IMG/VR virus record: IMGVR_UViG_3300028030_000032
Coordinates: 1-39,870 of that record
Length of the DNA: 39,870 nucleotides
Origin: a virus
Strand: one strand, 5' to 3'
The translations under genes were made by a program, and so were the position numbers. This document shows, one piece after another, positions 38,191 through 39,870 of this stretch. The notes below the pieces were generated by a model. It had not been told where the DNA came from and made no database searches. It saw only the letters and a program-made list of their open reading frames with translations. The stretch's first letter is position 1. Each line of letters begins with the position of its first letter.

Positions 38191-39870
38191 ATGTCGGTTC
38201 TTGATGTCATAAACAAGATCGAAAAAGAGCAGCAGGCTGATAAACAGTTCAAGACCATTGCCAAGATGTATGGCAGCCGGGACTCTATTCAGGAATCAAT
38301 AGACGCCTATGAGCATCCTGAAACCGCCCCCCCCGCCTCCAAACCGACAGCATTATCAAACCGGCTTGACAAGATTGCCGGGATTGCAACAGATGAAATT
38401 GTAAACAACCCAGGCGGCGGTCGGCTCGTTGCAGCAAAAGTTCAACAGCCTTCCCCGGCAGAGGTTCTTTCATCTCAGCCCAAAAAGAAGTTTTCACTTG
38501 CAGGGGCAGCCGGAGCAATAAAGGACATCGGATCTGGACTCGTCACGCAGGTCATCCCTGATGTTGGCGTATCAATGGCCCGTCTGGTTGACGATCCAAA
38601 CACACGGAACGGCATTCTTGACCCATATATTGAAGCAGGCGCAAAGAGGCAGGAAGAATATGCCAACGCACCCGGAAAAGACGAAGTAGCAATTCCATTT
38701 ACTGACATTACCAGGGGAGAGCTCAGGAGCGGTGTATCTTCGCTCGGTTTCTCCGGGGCGTCAATGCTCGGATCCATGCTTGTCGGAAAGGCTGGCAAGG
38801 CTGCAGGAACCGCAGTGGGCGAACTGGTTAACCCGGCCGGAGGTGGTGTTCCTGGCGGAGCAATCGGTCAAAAGCTCGGCGAAGCACTTGGCGGCGGACT
38901 GGTTGGGTATAAGCTCGATAAACATCAATTCACACAACAGTACCGTAACTTTATTGAGCAGAAGACCGGTCACAAAATGACCGACAAGGAATGGAACACC
39001 TACCGGGCAGGTGACGTTGCCGACCATATCAATAAGCATGCCCTGCATGAAGCAGGATGGGAAGGACTCGGGAACGCTGTATCTCTTGGCATATTCGACA
39101 AGATCAAAGGAAAGTCCCTCGGAAAAAAGGCGTTGAAGGGCCTTGCTGAGTTTTTCGGAGTAGAACTCGCTGGGGAAGCGCAAACCCAGACCGGTCAAAC
39201 AAACGAAAAGGTCGCCCTCGGCATGCAGCCGAAGGAGAACAAGAGGAGTTTCCTTTCGTTGTCCGATCAGGCGAAAAGCGCAAGGGAAGTGCTACCGGCA
39301 ACCATGCTTATGGCCGGGGTAGCTTCCGGCGGCAAGTACACCTATGAAAAAGGTGTAAACGCACTGAAGGGCAAGGAAGACAGCCAAGGGCTTGAACGAA
39401 ACAGGGCAGCCCTTGCACTCAAGGAAAAGAACCTACCCACGTCAGAGCTTGAGGCTATCCGTAGCGATCCGGCAAAGCAGCAGGAACACGGAGTAACCCC
39501 GGATGCCGTTGACGCAGTTATCAGGGAGCGGGCCGACGATGTAGCCATGGCCCACCAGATATTAAGCTCTGTTCCCGATCCCGGACCGCTTACCAGAACG
39601 GCGCAGCAGTCAACCACCCATGAATTATCACAACCTGGAATCCAACGAGAACTTGCCAAAACAATACTTGACCGGCAGGCGGAACGGAACCAAGAAGCAC
39701 AGCCGGAACAAACGGTTTCCCCCGATGACGTACAGGCCGCTCAAGACCTCGTTGACAACCTGAACAATGCCATCGGCCAGGGAATTGATAAGGCCACACT
39801 TGTTCCCCATGTCCAGAATATTCTTGAGGACAAGAACACGTCCGAAGAGGCGAAGAAGATTATTCTTGAG
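38191..39870 (+). CDS. Large ejection or internal virion protein, 3' truncated by the window edge
   Basis: Starts at the ATG 38191 (CGGAGAG upstream) and stays open to the window end, 560 residues so far. Early residues are helical and charged. Residues about 185-255 hold a Gly-rich hydrophobic patch ('GFSGASMLGSMLVGKAGKAAGTAVGELVNPAGGGVPGGAIGQKLGEALGGGLVGYKLDK') that may insert into membranes, as in phage injection proteins. After about 300 it is helical and Gln/Glu-rich. No transglycosylase motif is visible in the part shown. The remainder may carry one. Confidence 0.62.
   Translation, partial: MSVLDVINKIEKEQQADKQFKTIAKMYGSRDSIQESIDAYEHPETAPPASKPTALSNRLDKIAGIATDEIVNNPGGGRLVAAKVQQPSPAEVLSSQPKKKFSLAGAAGAIKDIGSGLVTQVIPDVGVSMARLVDDPNTRNGILDPYIEAGAKRQEEYANAPGKDEVAIPFTDITRGELRSGVSSLGFSGASMLGSMLVGKAGKAAGTAVGELVNPAGGGVPGGAIGQKLGEALGGGLVGYKLDKHQFTQQYRNFIEQKTGHKMTDKEWNTYRAGDVADHINKHALHEAGWEGLGNAVSLGIFDKIKGKSLGKKALKGLAEFFGVELAGEAQTQTGQTNEKVALGMQPKENKRSFLSLSDQAKSAREVLPATMLMAGVASGGKYTYEKGVNALKGKEDSQGLERNRAALALKEKNLPTSELEAIRSDPAKQQEHGVTPDAVDAVIRERADDVAMAHQILSSVPDPGPLTRTAQQSTTHELSQPGIQRELAKTILDRQAERNQEAQPEQTVSPDDVQAAQDLVDNLNNAIGQGIDKATLVPHVQNILEDKNTSEEAKKIILE

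Noticed and set aside
1-39870. Integron integrase (IntI) or attI within the window
   Set aside because: The only tyrosine recombinase is the phage integrase at 3793-4812, which lacks the extra IntI segment between the usual motifs and lies next to a tRNA attachment core. No second recombinase frame is visible.

Overview
The window is most of the genome of a temperate, short-tailed (podovirus-like) phage of a Gram-negative bacterium. It runs in the order late appendage and lysis genes, attachment site, integrase, immunity, early recombination and replication genes, a cassette array, terminase, portal, scaffold, capsid, and tail or ejection genes. The attachment site lies inside the window, between the lysis gene and the integrase, with virion genes on both sides. 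That is the circular or packaged order, not the order of an integrated prophage. Both window ends cut open reading frames, so the genome is incomplete here. The host cannot be named from sequence alone. The attachment core is the 3' part of a tRNA-Pro(CGG) gene. Gene style and the low-potential ferredoxin fit an environmental anaerobe, perhaps Desulfobacterota, but this is a guess.

Layout. 1-3624: tail appendage genes, a BppU-like protein, a small ferredoxin and an M15 endolysin. 3625-6271: terminator, att core, tyrosine integrase, a membrane protein probably co-transcribed with the repressor, and an S24 repressor, all leftward. 6277-6367: divergent promoters, each with an operator in its spacer. 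6374-14734: early operon with Cro, small proteins, NinB, a Ref-like nuclease, RecE-type exonuclease, a likely annealing protein, a DUF1351-like protein, RusA, a replication initiator and a G39P-like helicase loader. 14785-18068: the cassette array. 18099-18472: two small ORFs. 18477-20111: a leftward three-gene island with an XRE regulator. 20251-30283: late promoter, leader terminator, TerS, TerL, P22-like portal, an Acb2/Tad1-like anti-defence candidate, scaffold, N4-gp56-type capsid and head completion genes. 30288-37097: an AT-rich block of mostly unrecognisable virion genes. 37116-39870: probable ejection proteins.

The most remarkable part is 14785-18068, an integron-type gene cassette array with no integron integrase in the window. 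Six attC-like sites, plus a degenerate seventh, separate six cassettes that all face rightward. For each cassette the R' heptamer at its 5' end is the exact reverse complement of the R'' heptamer at its 3' end (GTTATAC/GTATAAC, GTTAGCT/AGCTAAC, GTTATCT/AGATAAC, GTTATAT/ATATAAC, GTTAGCA/TGCTAAC, GTTATGT/ACATAAC). Each of the first six sites folds with one extra unpaired T at the same place in its 3' arm, the extrahelical base expected of attC sites. The cassettes carry a PP-loop (PAPS-reductase-like) enzyme, a Cys-rich protein, two small membrane proteins, an unknown 85-aa protein, a phage-type Dam methyltransferase and an unknown 121-aa protein. The phage thus seems to use integron cassettes as a swappable accessory locus between its replication and packaging modules.
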